Notes: a model not told the origin generated them from the letters alone. 20,804 nucleotides of DNA from Cymbomonas tetramitiformis (GCA_001247695.2 LGRX02013879.1:1-20804); one strand, 5' to 3'. Positions 8,483 to 17,437 are shown, numbered from the stretch's first letter. Program-made: numbers and translations.

Positions 8483-9405
8483 GCATCGGCTGTTTTATTT
8501 TTATGGGTTTGTGGCTAATTCGCGACCTCTTGAGGTGTGGAAGTCGAGGTTGGTGTATGCCAACATTGCTTGGGCTCAAACCCAACCACATCGGACTCGT
8601 GGTCACTTGTCAATATGGTCACCTTGAATATGTACGCAAAGTGTGAGGAGCAACGACTTATGATAAGGCATTGGCTGTTATATTTTTATGGGTTTGTGGC
8701 TAATTCGCGACCTCTTGAGGTGTGGAAGTCGAGGTTGGTGTATGCCAACCTTGCTTGGGCTCAAACCCAACCACATCGAACTCATATTGTTATCTTTATT
8801 GTAGCTTCAGTAGTTATGCAAAGTTGCGTCTTATGACGTTAGCATTATAGTCTTAGGTTGAATTCGTTTTTGGGTTCATGGAAAGTTCATACACTCCAAT
8901 CATCTTTGCTTACTTACATACCTTAAGCTTCACGCAACCTGCGGCTTCGTCGTTGTGTGTATCAATAAAAATGTGTCCAAGCAATACAACTACCAAGTTT
9001 GAGGTGTACTGTATTGCGTGGATACAAGGCAATGGCTGAATTTATTTTTGGGTTCGAAGATAACTTCAAACCCAAAAAAGAAATCAGCCTAAGACCCTTC
9101 CAAACTTCAACAAAACACACGATGCATGGCAGTGAAGTTAAAAAAGTGTGAATGAGGTGAGTCCGATGTGGTTGGGGTTGAGCCCAAGCAAGGTTGGCAT
9201 ACACCAACCTCGACTTCCACACCTCTAGAGGTCGCGAATTAGCCACAAACCCATAAAAATAAAACAGCTGATGCCTTATCCTGAGTCGTTGCTCCTCAAA
9301 CTTTGCGTACATATTCAAGGTGAATAAATGGGCAAGTGACCACGAGTCTGATGCGGTTGGGTTTCATCCCAAGCTAGGTTGCCCTAGACTTCCACACCTC
9401 AAAAG
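8483..9405. repeat. Large inverted repeat built from two dimers
   Basis: A ~118-bp core (ATTTTTATGGGTTTGTGGCT, a GACCTC-x-GAGGTGTGGAAGTC stretch, AGGTTGGTGTATGCCAACCT, GCTTGGGCTCAAACCCAACC) occurs at 8483-8599 and 8665-8782 on the plus strand. A 65-bp linker holds GAATATGTACGCAAAG. On the minus strand the same core lies at 9158-9279, with linker 9280-9340 and a truncated core to about 9405. The cores contain small hairpins (GGTTGG..CCAACC). The ~370-bp centre is unrelated except for a hairpin at 9045-9078. Frames across it are repeat artefacts. The likely identity is a foldback non-autonomous transposon or two inverted copies. Confidence 0.8.
9045..9078. repeat. Short hairpin in the centre of the large inverted repeat
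   Basis: TTTTTGGGTTCGAAG is followed after four bases by CTTCAAACCCAAAAA, a 15-bp stem with one mismatch. Confidence 0.75.
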
Positions 9406-9962
9406 AACGCGTCCCTCCTCGGCATCCATCGGAATAACTGCGACACACACTGCGCACACCCAATATCGTGAGCTTAAATATCAACATAAACAAACTGAAA
9501 AATAAAAAACCGTCGAGCATTCAAACAATCCCTGCGCATATTTACAACAGTCACAGCACCGGCCGCCCCACAAGGCGAAGGAACGTTGAGAAAATTGTGA
9601 GCACTAATTGTTGGTGCGCTGCAATTGCTTGCTTCCTCAGAAAGTCAACGCATGCGATACTTGTGTCACAGTCGAGTGTCGCTTGTGTCAGTGAGTGACT
9701 GCTGGACGTCATCACCGTCACCCTTCATCTTCAGTTCGATATCGCGAGATGTCATCGGATGACAGACGCTGTAATTAATTCCTATTCTGAATTCCAGCGT
9801 CTGTAGTATTACCCAAAGATAAATAGATGAATTGTTTTAATAATCCTGGAAATTAAATTCACGATGACACGCGAGACGATGCGAGACGATATGACCGTCA
9901 CGCTGGTTCAGAATTTTTTCGGGACTGAGACGGAAACCACGTTCCAGTTCCAGGCGTATAAC
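9406..9962. other. Gene-free unique sequence with one small hairpin
   Basis: No gene is supported. ACAGACGCTG (9762-9771) and CAGCGTCTGT (9795-9804) form a perfect 10-bp stem with a 23-bp AT-rich loop. GCGAGACGAT is tandemly duplicated near 9870-9889. Confidence 0.5.
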
Positions 9963-10145
9963 CGCTTCCTATTTTAAACTTCGCCAGTGGGGGAGGCTCC
10001 GTGTCCCCACATCCGCCTATTACTACAAAAAAATTAGACTTCGCCCAGTGTGGGGGCTCCGTCCCCCCACCCTCCCTATTTAGTAATATACTGTAATAGC
10101 TGGTTTCTACGAAATCAAACCTCTAAGAATTTATACACAACTACA
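9963..10145 (+). repeat. G-rich minisatellite block, partial copy 2
   Basis: Matches the last two units of the 165-512 block, including GGCTCCGTGTCCCCACATCC, CTATTACTACAAAAAAATTA and GGGGGCTCCGTCCCC, followed by the E box (TAATAGCTGGTTTCTACG). It marks where satellite sequence resumes after the transposon cluster. Confidence 0.85.
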
Positions 10146-10495
10146 CTACACTATCGTCACCCAAAATAAGTCACGCAAGAGCGTCACGCAAAGCTAGGCT
10201 ATAAACTACTACACTATACGTCACGCAAAAAGCGTGACGCAAAGCAATGTTCGTTCTGTATAAATAGCTGGTTTCTACGAAATCAGACCTCTAAAAATAA
10301 GTCACGCAAGAGCGTCACGCAAAGCTAGGCTATAACTACTACACTATACGTCTCCCAAAAAGCGTCACGCAAAGCTAGGCTGTAAACTACTACACTATAC
10401 GTCACGCAAAAAGCGTCACGCAAAAGAGCGTGACGCAAAGCAATGTTCGTTCTATAATAGCTGGTTTCTGCGAAATCAAACCTCTAAAAATTTAT
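10146..10495 (+). repeat. Array of satellite C, D and E sub-blocks
   Basis: Alternating GCGTCACGC/GCGTGACGC units, three D units (AAAGCTAGGCTATAAAC...TACACTATACGTC) and two further E boxes (GCAATGTTCGTTCT..TAATAGCTGGTTTC), giving a local higher-order repeat of roughly 190 bp. Confidence 0.85.
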
Positions 10496-11477
10496 AGGGG
10501 GTACGTGAACGTACAGGTGGGGAAAAATCAATTTCCAAAATTGATTGTGGTTGCGAGTAGTTGTTCGTTCTGAATTCTGTGGCATTCGCATGGCATGGCA
10601 TAACATGGCATGGCATGCGCCTTACGGCGTTGGCGTTTGAAGTCCAAGTCGAACATCAACCGACCGCGCGCTGCTCCCGCTTCGCGTCGCGGAGGCTTCG
10701 CCCCCTCTCCGCTCGCGCTCGCGCGCTCCGATCGATTAACGAGGGGGGAGGAGGAGGCGTCGTCTCAGTCCAAGTGGCACCGGTAATTACCGGTCGAAAA
10801 TCGTTAGCTACCGGTAGCCGTCAGATCGTTTTGCCATACTTAAGCCTCTGCGCCATACACCCATACTTAAGGCTACCGGTGGTAAGGGCTTAGCTACCGG
10901 TGGCCGTCGATTTAAAGTATTAACACTGATCCCCCCCTCGATCCTCGCCAAAAAGAATTATCTCCGTCAGATCGATGGTCGCCGATCGACAGTCAAGGGT
11001 TCGAACAAAGGTTTAATTCATATTTTATTCGGTTTACCTCATATTTTATATGTTATATTTTATAATATTAATTATTCAGGCGACATTCTGTCGATATATT
11101 TATAAATATATGTAAATATATATACAAACATATCTGCGATTGAAATTTTGTTTGCAGCTTTCATCTCAACGACGCAAATTGATTTCATCCACCAGCGTCA
11201 CGCAAAAGAGCGTCACGCAAAAGAGCGTCACGCAAAAGAGCGTCACGCAAAGCTAGGCTATAAACTACTACACTATACGTCTCCCAAAGCTAGGCTGTGC
11301 TGTAAACTACTACACTATACGTCTCCCAAAGCTAGGCTGTAAACTACTACACTAATACGTCACCCAAAGCTAGGCTGTAAACTACTACACTAATACGTCA
11401 CCCAAAAGAGCGTGACGCAAAGCAATGTTCGTTCTGTAATAGCTGGTTTTTGCGAAATCAAACCTCTAAAAATTTAT
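10496..11477 (+). repeat. Complete complex satellite unit, period 982 bp
   Basis: From AGGGGGTACGTG at 10496 to its recurrence at 11478. The order is: P block (GTACGTGAACGTAC, an inverted repeat); a CATGG-rich stretch (10590-10620); the GC-rich block (10678-10750); the A block with ACCGGTAATTACCGGT (10779-10794) and GCTACCGGTAGC; the B block (10883-11193); GCGTCACGC units; four D units; and the E box. Since E is followed again by P, the unit is head-to-tail. Open frames here are mostly GTG or TTG started, not conserved between units, and not credible genes. Confidence 0.85.
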
Positions 11478-11514
11478 AGGGGGTACGTGAACGTACAGGT
11501 GGGGAAAAATCAAT
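11478..11514 (+). repeat. Truncated start of the next satellite unit
   Basis: The P block runs AGGGGGTACGTGAACGTACA and is cut within GGGGAAAAATCAAT. Intact copies continue TTCCAAAATTGATTG. The sequence after about 11514 is unrelated, so this is an insertion or rearrangement junction. Confidence 0.75.
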
Positions 11515-12849
11515 CTCAAATCAGCATACAAATCAGCATGTAAATCTCTTATCCAAGGGAACATATCAATTCCTAGCACACACACTCATTTGAGCCAAAT
11601 AGAAGAAATATGAGTGCATATGAGCTTAATGTATGGTTGGTAATTGCATGTCAATTTAGTTATTAAGAATTCAGGAATAGCATTTGCTGAAAATGGATGG
11701 CACTTTGTAAAGTATGTGTCCCTTACAATCCGTAGGCATTTTGAAGCATTAGAAGGAGTTGCAAACACTTAAATTGTAGAATGTTTCTACCGAAAAATAA
11801 ATGTCGTAGATTTTACCAACCTTGACATGGTCCATTACGAATGGACTCGGGTCGTCCCTGGTGGACCCAGCAAGAGCTTTCCAGCCCGAACATATAAGGA
11901 TGTGACCACAGGCGTCCCTGAATATCAGGGTTACCACAGGCTTCTTGTCCTTGGTTCTGGAGAGTACCTTGACCTTACTCTCAAGGTATGCCATCACCCT
12001 CAAATGATCCTGGGTGAGGTCCTCTCCATTTCCGGACCTGGCTTTAATGGTTGCAAACCATGTTTTTTCGAACTTGATAGGTGCGGACATGTTTATCAGT
12101 GTATCTGGATAGAGTTGCTGTGGTTTGTATTGTCAATAATGGTTTAAACAAAGAGTCGTTGAACAATTTGTAGGTTGCTACAGGGAAGTAAGTTCAATCT
12201 ATAGTATCAAATAGATTTGGTAACTGTGTCCATAATGTTGACAAATGTCATTGTGTAAGTACATGAGCGGCGGCAATTGCATTATTCGTTTGACATGTGT
12301 CATTAAAATTTAAATGTTCAACATGTAGTAGAACAACCAATAACATGAAAGATTGGTAATAGTATAGATTTTTCCAGATAGGAGTTCTTCAAACTTTAAT
12401 AGCTGGCATGTTTGCGAATGTTTCTTGGAAATTGTATTCATAATCTGACAATATCATTGTGTCAACGATAACCGCAAAATGGCGGTATTCATATCATTTT
12501 GACATGTGTCATTGATACTTAGGTGTCAACACTTAGATCGACCAATAAAATAGAAGATTGAACATCACAGTATCCAAATATCTACAAATCAAAATTCGGT
12601 ATTTGCAACCAATAGTGTTATTTGAAGCATAGTAGCAAATATTTTGAAATTTGATGTCGCTCAACCCCCTTCGTCGAGCCGGCCTCAGCCAACCCCGCAG
12701 TGGGCGACGGGATGAGCCACGACGGGGGCGCGGAAGCCCAATCTCGCCCTCAAAATTAAAAGGCCAAATCACCTACGAGGCTCAAACATCCCAGTTGATC
12801 CAATTTCAAAGATCCAATTTCAAAGAATAAAATTAATAGATAGTAAGTT
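11515..12849. other. AT-rich insertion within the satellite
   Basis: Unlike the flanking satellite and mostly AT-rich. It contains one plausible small ORF (11749-12090, minus). A diverged duplication at a spacing of about 207 bp has ATGTTGACAAATGTCATTGTG near 12235 and ATCTGACAATATCATTGTG near 12442, both followed by TTTGACATGTGTCATT and an ACCAATAA segment. A GC-richer patch lies at about 12660-12760. It may be a non-autonomous or decayed mobile element. Confidence 0.5.
11749..12090 (-). CDS. Hypothetical protein, 113 residues
   Basis: ATG start at 12090 in a reasonable context, TAA stop at 11749. The product begins MSAPIKFEKTWFATIKARSG and continues with an alternating beta-like pattern (KPVVTLIFRDACGHILICSG) and an acidic/basic middle. 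I recognise no family. The strand pattern could suit a small OB-like fold, but that is a guess. The only longer open frame on the opposite strand (11827-12147) reads as its shadow. A donor-like AAG/GTTGGTAAAA within the last quarter raises the possibility that only the first ~90 residues are exon. It sits alone in AT-rich DNA, and nothing around it suggests a role. Confidence 0.4.
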   Translation of the reverse strand: MSAPIKFEKTWFATIKARSGNGEDLTQDHLRVMAYLESKVKVLSRTKDKKPVVTLIFRDACGHILICSGWKALAGSTRDDPSPFVMDHVKVGKIYDIYFSVETFYNLSVCNSF

Positions 12850-13003
12850 GTCGATTCCCCTACGGCTCACGGCCACCACAGTGGGGGGGGGCTTCGCCCT
12901 CCCCCCCAAAAAAATGTGGGAAGCAACTTGATTTCCATCGGACTCGGCCAGCCCATACAACTGACGTTCATGACAATGTCATCAACTTTCATTGTCGAAG
13001 CTC
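12850..13003 (-). repeat. 'F' repeat, inverted copy
   Basis: The reverse complement of the unit at 20284-20444. It runs GTCGATTCCCCTACGG, a G/C-run hairpin (GGGGGGGGGCTTCGCCCTCCC), TGTGGGAAGCAACTTGATTT, CTCGGCCAGCCCATAC, CTGACGTTCATGACAATGTC, and ends CATTGTCGAAGCT. It adjoins a truncated B block at 13009. Confidence 0.85.
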
Positions 13004-13008
13004 TCAGC

Positions 13009-13254
13009 ATTAACACTGATCCCCCCCTCGATCCTCGCCAAAAAGAATTATCTCCGTCAGATCGATGGTCGCCGATCGACAGTTAAGGGTTCGGACAAAG
13101 GTTTAATTCATAATTTATTCGGTTTAACTCATATTTTATATTTTATAATTGTTCAGACGACATTCTGTCGATATATTTATAAATATATATACAAACATAT
13201 CCACAAATTAAAATTTTGTTTGCAGCTTTCATCTCAACGACGCAAATTGATTTC
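13009..13254 (+). repeat. Satellite B block, copy 3 (5' truncated)
   Basis: Starts abruptly at ATTAACACTGATCCCCCC, lacking the GGGCTTAGCTACCGGTGG lead of other copies, and runs to GACGCAAATTGATTTC. The junction with the F repeat is therefore within B. Confidence 0.85.
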
Positions 13255-13542
13255 TTCTATTATTACTTTTTAAAGACTTCTCAAATTTATACATCACAGT
13301 TAAATTTGAATATAGGCAGTTTTTATTTAACGACGATATAGGCTACTGTACTACACTATACGTCACCCAAAAGAGCGTGACGATGACGCAAAAGAGCGTC
13401 ATCGTCATCGTCACGCAAGAGCGTCATCGTCACGCAAAGCAATGTTCGTTCTATTTATATATAGCTGGTTTCTACGAAATCAAACCTCTAAAATTTTATA
13501 CACAAAAGCGTCACGTCAGTTTTTATTTAACGACGCTATATA
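13255..13542 (+). repeat. Satellite-derived flank of the Crypton-like element
   Basis: Contains a CAGTTTTTATTTAACGACG stretch twice (13317-13336 and 13517-13535), GCGTCATCGTCACGC variants, and one E box (about 13440-13500). The first copy continues uninterrupted into ATATAGGCTACTGTACTACA. The second is interrupted at CTATATA by the hairpin of the element. Confidence 0.75.
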
Positions 13543-13544
13543 GT

Positions 13545-13630
13545 ATGAAGAGGTGCTGTTTAGCCCCAATATCACCTGAGGGAGCGTCAGCGACCTCAGG
13601 TGATATTGGGGCTAAACAGCTCCTCTTCAT
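13545..13630. repeat. Left terminal hairpin of the Crypton-like element
   Basis: Arms 13545-13581 and 13594-13630 (37 bp each) pair with one mismatch around a 12-base loop. Each arm includes GCTGTTTAGCCCCAATAT or its complement, the half-site also found in two palindromes near the right end. It abuts the left inverted repeat. Confidence 0.9.
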
Positions 13631-13632
13631 GA

Positions 13633-13657
13633 TATATTTGTGACACATCAGTTGAGG
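13633..13657 (+). repeat. Left 25-bp inverted repeat of the Crypton-like element
   Basis: TATATTTGTGACACATCAG then TTGAGG. Its reverse complement is found at 17413-17437 with one mismatch (G versus A at the eighth base). Confidence 0.85.
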
Positions 13658-13769
13658 TTTAATCCAAGGGAGCATGTGAGAGCCACGTCATGCCACGTCG
13701 GCAACATGGCATTTCAATATTGGAAATGGCTCGTTTGCCACGTCACCCTAGCTGTAATATTGGTTTCCT

Positions 13770-13945
13770 CCTTCGGGCTTTTTTGCCGGGCGCGTCAGCG
13801 CGACCGGCGGATGGAGCCGACGCGTCAGCGTACGGCTCAGATCTGTTTTTCCGGCAGGGCGCGTTAGCGCCCGCTCGGCAGGGCGCGTTAGCGCCCGCTG
13901 GATGCTTCCGATGCTTCAGCTAACGGCTTAGATCTTCGCATTTCA
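13770..13945 (+). repeat. Short hairpin repeats upstream of the recombinase gene
   Basis: A 24-bp unit with CGGCAGGGCGCGTTAGCGCC is duplicated exactly in tandem at 13852-13875 and 13876-13899; each contains the stem GGGCGC..GCGCCC. Related GCGTCAGCG and ACGGCT(C/T)AGATCT motifs flank it. It lies 280-330 bp before the start codon and could be a terminator for readthrough from the left or a protein-binding array. Confidence 0.6.
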
Positions 13946-14179
13946 AAAAAATATGACGGCGCATCAGCTAACGTCACATCCTCCCATCGATTGTAATTTC
14001 AGCGGCCAGGATTTAAATTCTGAATTTGAAAAGTTCAAATCCGATCCTTTAACATTGAATCGGGCGGTTTGACCTCACTTTTCATTTCCCCTCGTTTGCG
14101 CAGGTTGCTCCGGCTGTGTCACTGTTGACGGTGTTTATCTCTCAGAATTTTTTTGCTCACCGCATTTCTCTCCATCGCC

Positions 14180-16971
14180 ATGTCTTCCGCGAAGCCTGAC
14201 TGTGCACCCATGGGCATTATCGTCCCTGTCTCGACTGCGCCTGGCCCCGTCACCATGCCCGGCGTGACCGCAGCTTCCGCTTCCCCTCTGGCTCTCCCTG
14301 CTCTCGCTTCTGTTGTTCCTTTAAGCCAGCATGCTCCAGTTACTGCGGAAGAGGATGAGCATGACCAGGCTGTGGACGAAGCTGTTTTGCCCGCTATTCA
14401 AGCGGCTATCGAGGCTCTTCAGCAAAAACAGGGATGCACACCATCAGCAACTAAGGGAGCTCTCAACAAATGGACCCGTTGGTACAATGGCTTCTGCCGG
14501 GGAAAGCCGAACATGGCACCCGACAAGCAACCGAAGGATTTTACAGCGGAAAGGCTTCGAGGTTTGTTCTAGCCTTTCTCATGCTGAAATTACATATTCT
14601 GTATGCATAAAAAAGCAATTTTCAAACGGACAAAAGTGACGGTGCCTTAATTCGACTATCCGGCGCGACGGGGACTTTTAAGATGCAGTCGACGGAGCGA
14701 TTCAGCGATTCCGGGAATTTGCTTGTGAGAACGTTTTCCCTTGCATGTCCGCAGGTTTGCTTATCAACTTTTTCCAGGATGAAGACTGTCGAGAGTGGCG
14801 TGTTTCCACGAAGAGTGATCGGCTTGGCCAACCGATCAAAAGGACGTCCTTGATGAGTCTATGGAGTGGGCTCATGCGACATTGGAACGATCACAAGTTG
14901 CTCGAGTATCATTCTAACGGGGTACGTTTCTTTTTAACCTTTTGAAACTTTCTTCACTCTTTTTTCTTTCTTCAACCTCCTCCAATGAACTATTACATGT
15001 CGCTCATGCCTGTATACCCGACGCTCCATGCCTGTATTCGCGGGTTTCAATATTTTCAACCCCACTTGCGTGTGTGTTGACTATTTTTTTTTCTTCGAAC
15101 TGTTTGTCTTCAGGCATCCGATGCTACGTTCAACAAGGACGATTGGAACAACGACCCTTTTTGGTCATTGGCGTACAACGCCATGTTCAAGCGGTTCGAG
15201 AAGTGTGCCGCTGACAAGGACCCCCACAAGGCCCCCACCAAGGAGGACCTCAAGAAGATCTACGATAGCGACTTTCTTCGTCAAGATAACCCGTACGCCT
15301 ACACTCATCGTCGCGGCTTTGCCGCCATGACCGAGACTTTCAAGCGTGGTGGCAAGGAGTTCCGAAGTTTGACCATGGACCACTTCTCCCCCATCTCTGG
15401 TGAGTGCCTCCGCTGAATTCGTGTGCCTTTCGCCCCTTCACTTTTCCCTTAACTTTCCCTTAACTTTTCACACTTATCTTGTCACATTTAACTTGTTCTC
15501 ACACTTGACCTTTGCGTTATTAACATTTTCGTTTTTGGGGTTTTCCTTTCTTTCCTACGTTACAGCCACGAAAGACGAGCCAGAGCACTACTTGTTCCAT
15601 CGACAAAAGTTGGACATCAAGAACCGTGGGGCGGCTGCGTCGTTGAAGAGGACGTTGCCCGATTTGCCCATCTATTGCAACGAGGAGAACCCCGACTATT
15701 GCTTCGTCACCCACATGCACGCGGAGCGTGCATTCCGCAAGGAGTGTGGGTTCACGTGCAACGCGTTGTTCTTGAAGATCAAATTTGCGGTGCGCTCCTC
15801 AAAACTTTTCCCTCACACCGGATATGCAATTGTCATATCAAAATGCCTTTGCATACACCACCATGTGCTTGCCTTTATGCCACATTCAAATAGCGAAGAC
15901 ATTTAGGGTTTCCACGCATCTTCCTTCCAGGCCGATGGCAAAGGTGGGCGCAAGGAGGCCATCGGATACGAGGACGCCCCCCTCCAAATCGACATAGCCA
16001 ACCACTTGATGCAGACCATCTCCAAGAAGGCCGGCCTCTCGGACATCTACCACAACCACGGCATCCGCTCCATGATGATCTCCGCCTCCTACGAGGCTGG
16101 TGTGCCCGAGAACGTCATCATGAACCAAAGCTCCCACTTCAGCACCGACGGCATCCGCGCCTACAAGCGGCAATCGACCGTCGAGGCCAAGGCCATGGCC
16201 TCTTGCATCCACAAGAACCTCGCGGGTGACAAGACCACCTTGGAGATCGAGCGCGACAACCACATCGCGGCTTTGCCCCCTCTCCCACCTACATCACGGC
16301 TTGCCACGAGAACCCCGCCAACATCCCTTCTGGACACTCTTCAGCAATTGAAGGACATGAACACCGCCTTGATGTCCACTCTACAACCTCAACAAGTAAG
16401 CCCTTGCACCTGTGATGCCATGAAGGGTTTTTGGTGTATGCCTTGCCGTGTACGTGCCGATCCTGCCTATGGCATCATCCCGCCTTCGTATGATCCGAAC
16501 CGTTGTCCCGAACCCGAACTCCAATCACGGCCATCCGAGCTGCCACCACCTCCTCCATGTTTGCCCAAGACCATGGCTAATGTCAACAGCATCTTGGACC
16601 ACCACCCTGTTTGCACATGTTCCATCATGCGCGGCTACTGGTGTCAACGGTGCCGTGTCTTGCATGATCCCAACTACCAATTTGACCCCGAGCAAAACTT
16701 CCTTCGCAATGCCCCACCCCATGAAAACTTCATCCCCTACCGTGCACACGAACCTTTGTCTCCCCCTTCAAAACCCTCTGCCCGCCATCTCCCTCCCAAA
16801 TTGACCAATTTCTTCTCGGCTCAGGCGAAGCCCAATCTTGCAACATCTTCAACATCTTCAAGCCCATCCTTCCAAGGCTCCACCTTCACGGGCTGCACCA
16901 TCAACATCACCAACCCCATCCTTCCTCGGCATGAGACCGCCGCCGCCATCATGGTGCCGCCGCCATCATGA
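14180..16971 (+). CDS. Crypton-like tyrosine recombinase with duplicated C-terminal cysteine motif (5 exons, 699 residues)
   Basis: Exons 14180-14561, 14755-14921, 15114-15399, 15566-15789 and 15931-16971. All four introns (193, 192, 166 and 141 bp) are GT-AG and keep frame. The ATG context is CATCGCCATGTCT. Residues 1-60 are low-complexity Ala/Pro/Val; 95-250 fit the helical core-binding domain. The catalytic part has R261 (FKRGGKEFRSL), K297 (IKNRG), H396-x-x-R399 (HNHGIRS), H422 and the nucleophile Y431 (GIRAYKR), in the order expected of tyrosine recombinases and with the K-N-x-G block of Crypton/DUF3504-type proteins. Residues 512-527 and 581-596 are a repeated C-T-C-x2-M-[KR]-G-[FY]-W-C-x2-C-R-V motif, probably zinc-binding. 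The tail is Pro/Ser rich. It should cut and rejoin DNA at the element's ends through a covalent tyrosine intermediate. No lesion is seen. Family membership is from motif pattern, not a search. Confidence 0.8.
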
Positions 16972-17029
16972 GTGGGAGTCCGTTAGCAAGACCGACTTTG
17001 ACCACGCCTTTGACCCCGAGGACATTTGA

Positions 17030-17212
17030 ATCTGGACTTCCGCCTTCGGACACTTTTTGAATTCTGTGTGCTCTTGCACTTTTGAATTCTGTAGCCTTCT
17101 GTAGATTTCAAATTCTGTGGCCTTGACCAGATTTGAATTCTGGACCTGATTTGAATTCTGTAGCCTTGACCAAATTTGAATTCTGGTCAAAACCCTATCT
17201 GTAATATGTAAT
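17030..17212 (+). terminator. 3' untranslated region with TTTGAATTCTG repeats and TGTAA signals
   Basis: TTTGAATTCTG or close variants recurs at least six times between about 17058 and 17185, partly with the spacer GTAGCCTTGACC. TGTAA occurs at 17200-17204 and 17207-17211, and TGTAA is the usual poly(A) signal of green algae. The transcript of the recombinase gene probably ends a few bases beyond. Confidence 0.5.
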
Positions 17213-17233
17213 TTTTAACTGCCTTTTAGCTCG

Positions 17234-17290
17234 ATATTGGTGCTGTTTAGCCCCAATATTCATGATATTGGTGCTGTTTAGCCCCAATAT
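17234..17290 (+). repeat. Two direct copies of a 26-bp palindrome near the right end
   Basis: Copies at 17234-17259 and 17265-17290 are identical. The arms are ATATTGGTGCT and AGCCCCAATAT (inverted except for one base) around GTTT. The right half-site recurs in both arms of the left hairpin (13552-13572 and, inverted, 13603-13620). The inverted arms around a short spacer resemble tyrosine-recombinase core sites. Confidence 0.7.
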
Positions 17291-17412
17291 TTCTTGCCAT
17301 GTCACTGCCATGTCACTGCCACCCGAGCATTTCTTGCCACCTCACTGCCACATCATCATTCCACAATCAATACAGCTAAAAAGAACTGCCTGCGTGGCAA
17401 CCTGTCATTGGT
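17291..17412 (+). other. Right subterminal region of the Crypton-like element
   Basis: Contains TTCTTGCCATGTCACTGCCA then further TGTCACTGCCA / CTCACTGCCAC repeats (about 17291-17350). No gene. Confidence 0.5.
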
Positions 17413-17437
17413 CCTCAACTGATGTGTCATAAATATA
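17413..17437 (-). repeat. Right 25-bp inverted repeat of the Crypton-like element
   Basis: CCTCAACTGATGTGTCAT followed by AAATATA, the reverse complement of 13633-13657 with one mismatch. Confidence 0.85.

Larger units (their letters stand above)
13543..17437 (+). mobile_element. Crypton-like tyrosine-recombinase transposon, apparently intact
   Basis: A 3.9-kb unit between satellite flanks. Left: ATATA (13538-13542), an 86-bp hairpin (13545-13630), then a 25-bp inverted repeat (13633-13657). Right: the matching inverted repeat (17413-17437), whose last five bases are again ATATA, followed directly by satellite (GGTTGAGACTACACTATACG). The related sequence at 13317-13350 looks like an unoccupied version of the left flank, running through ATATA into satellite. 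Inside is a single intact five-exon recombinase gene. Classical Cryptons lack terminal inverted repeats; ciliate Tec elements are a known case of a recombinase element with them. The exact ends are inferred from one copy. Confidence 0.65.

Noticed and set aside
8134..8836. Plus-strand frames of 170 and 99 codons
   Set aside because: They run through the 182-bp repeats, and the shared peptide is simply the repeat translated twice.
8962..9318. Minus-strand frame of 118 codons
   Set aside because: Reads the inverted copy of the same repeat; no domain and no suitable start.
10561..10893. Open frame of about 110 codons over the satellite, with counterparts at 17583-17876 and 18574-18801
   Set aside because: It lies over tandem GC-rich repeats in several frames at once, is not conserved in length or frame between units, and shows no domain.
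14622..14831. Minus-strand frame in the first intron and second exon of the recombinase gene
   Set aside because: Antisense to a well-supported exon and without any recognised product.
15400..15906. 168-codon frame taken as an independent gene
   Set aside because: Only its middle (15566-15789) is protein-like; its ends are the flanking introns of the recombinase gene.
16838..17190. Frames in the 3' end of the recombinase gene and its untranslated repeats
   Set aside because: They translate the TTTGAATTCTG repeat or overlap the main frame.
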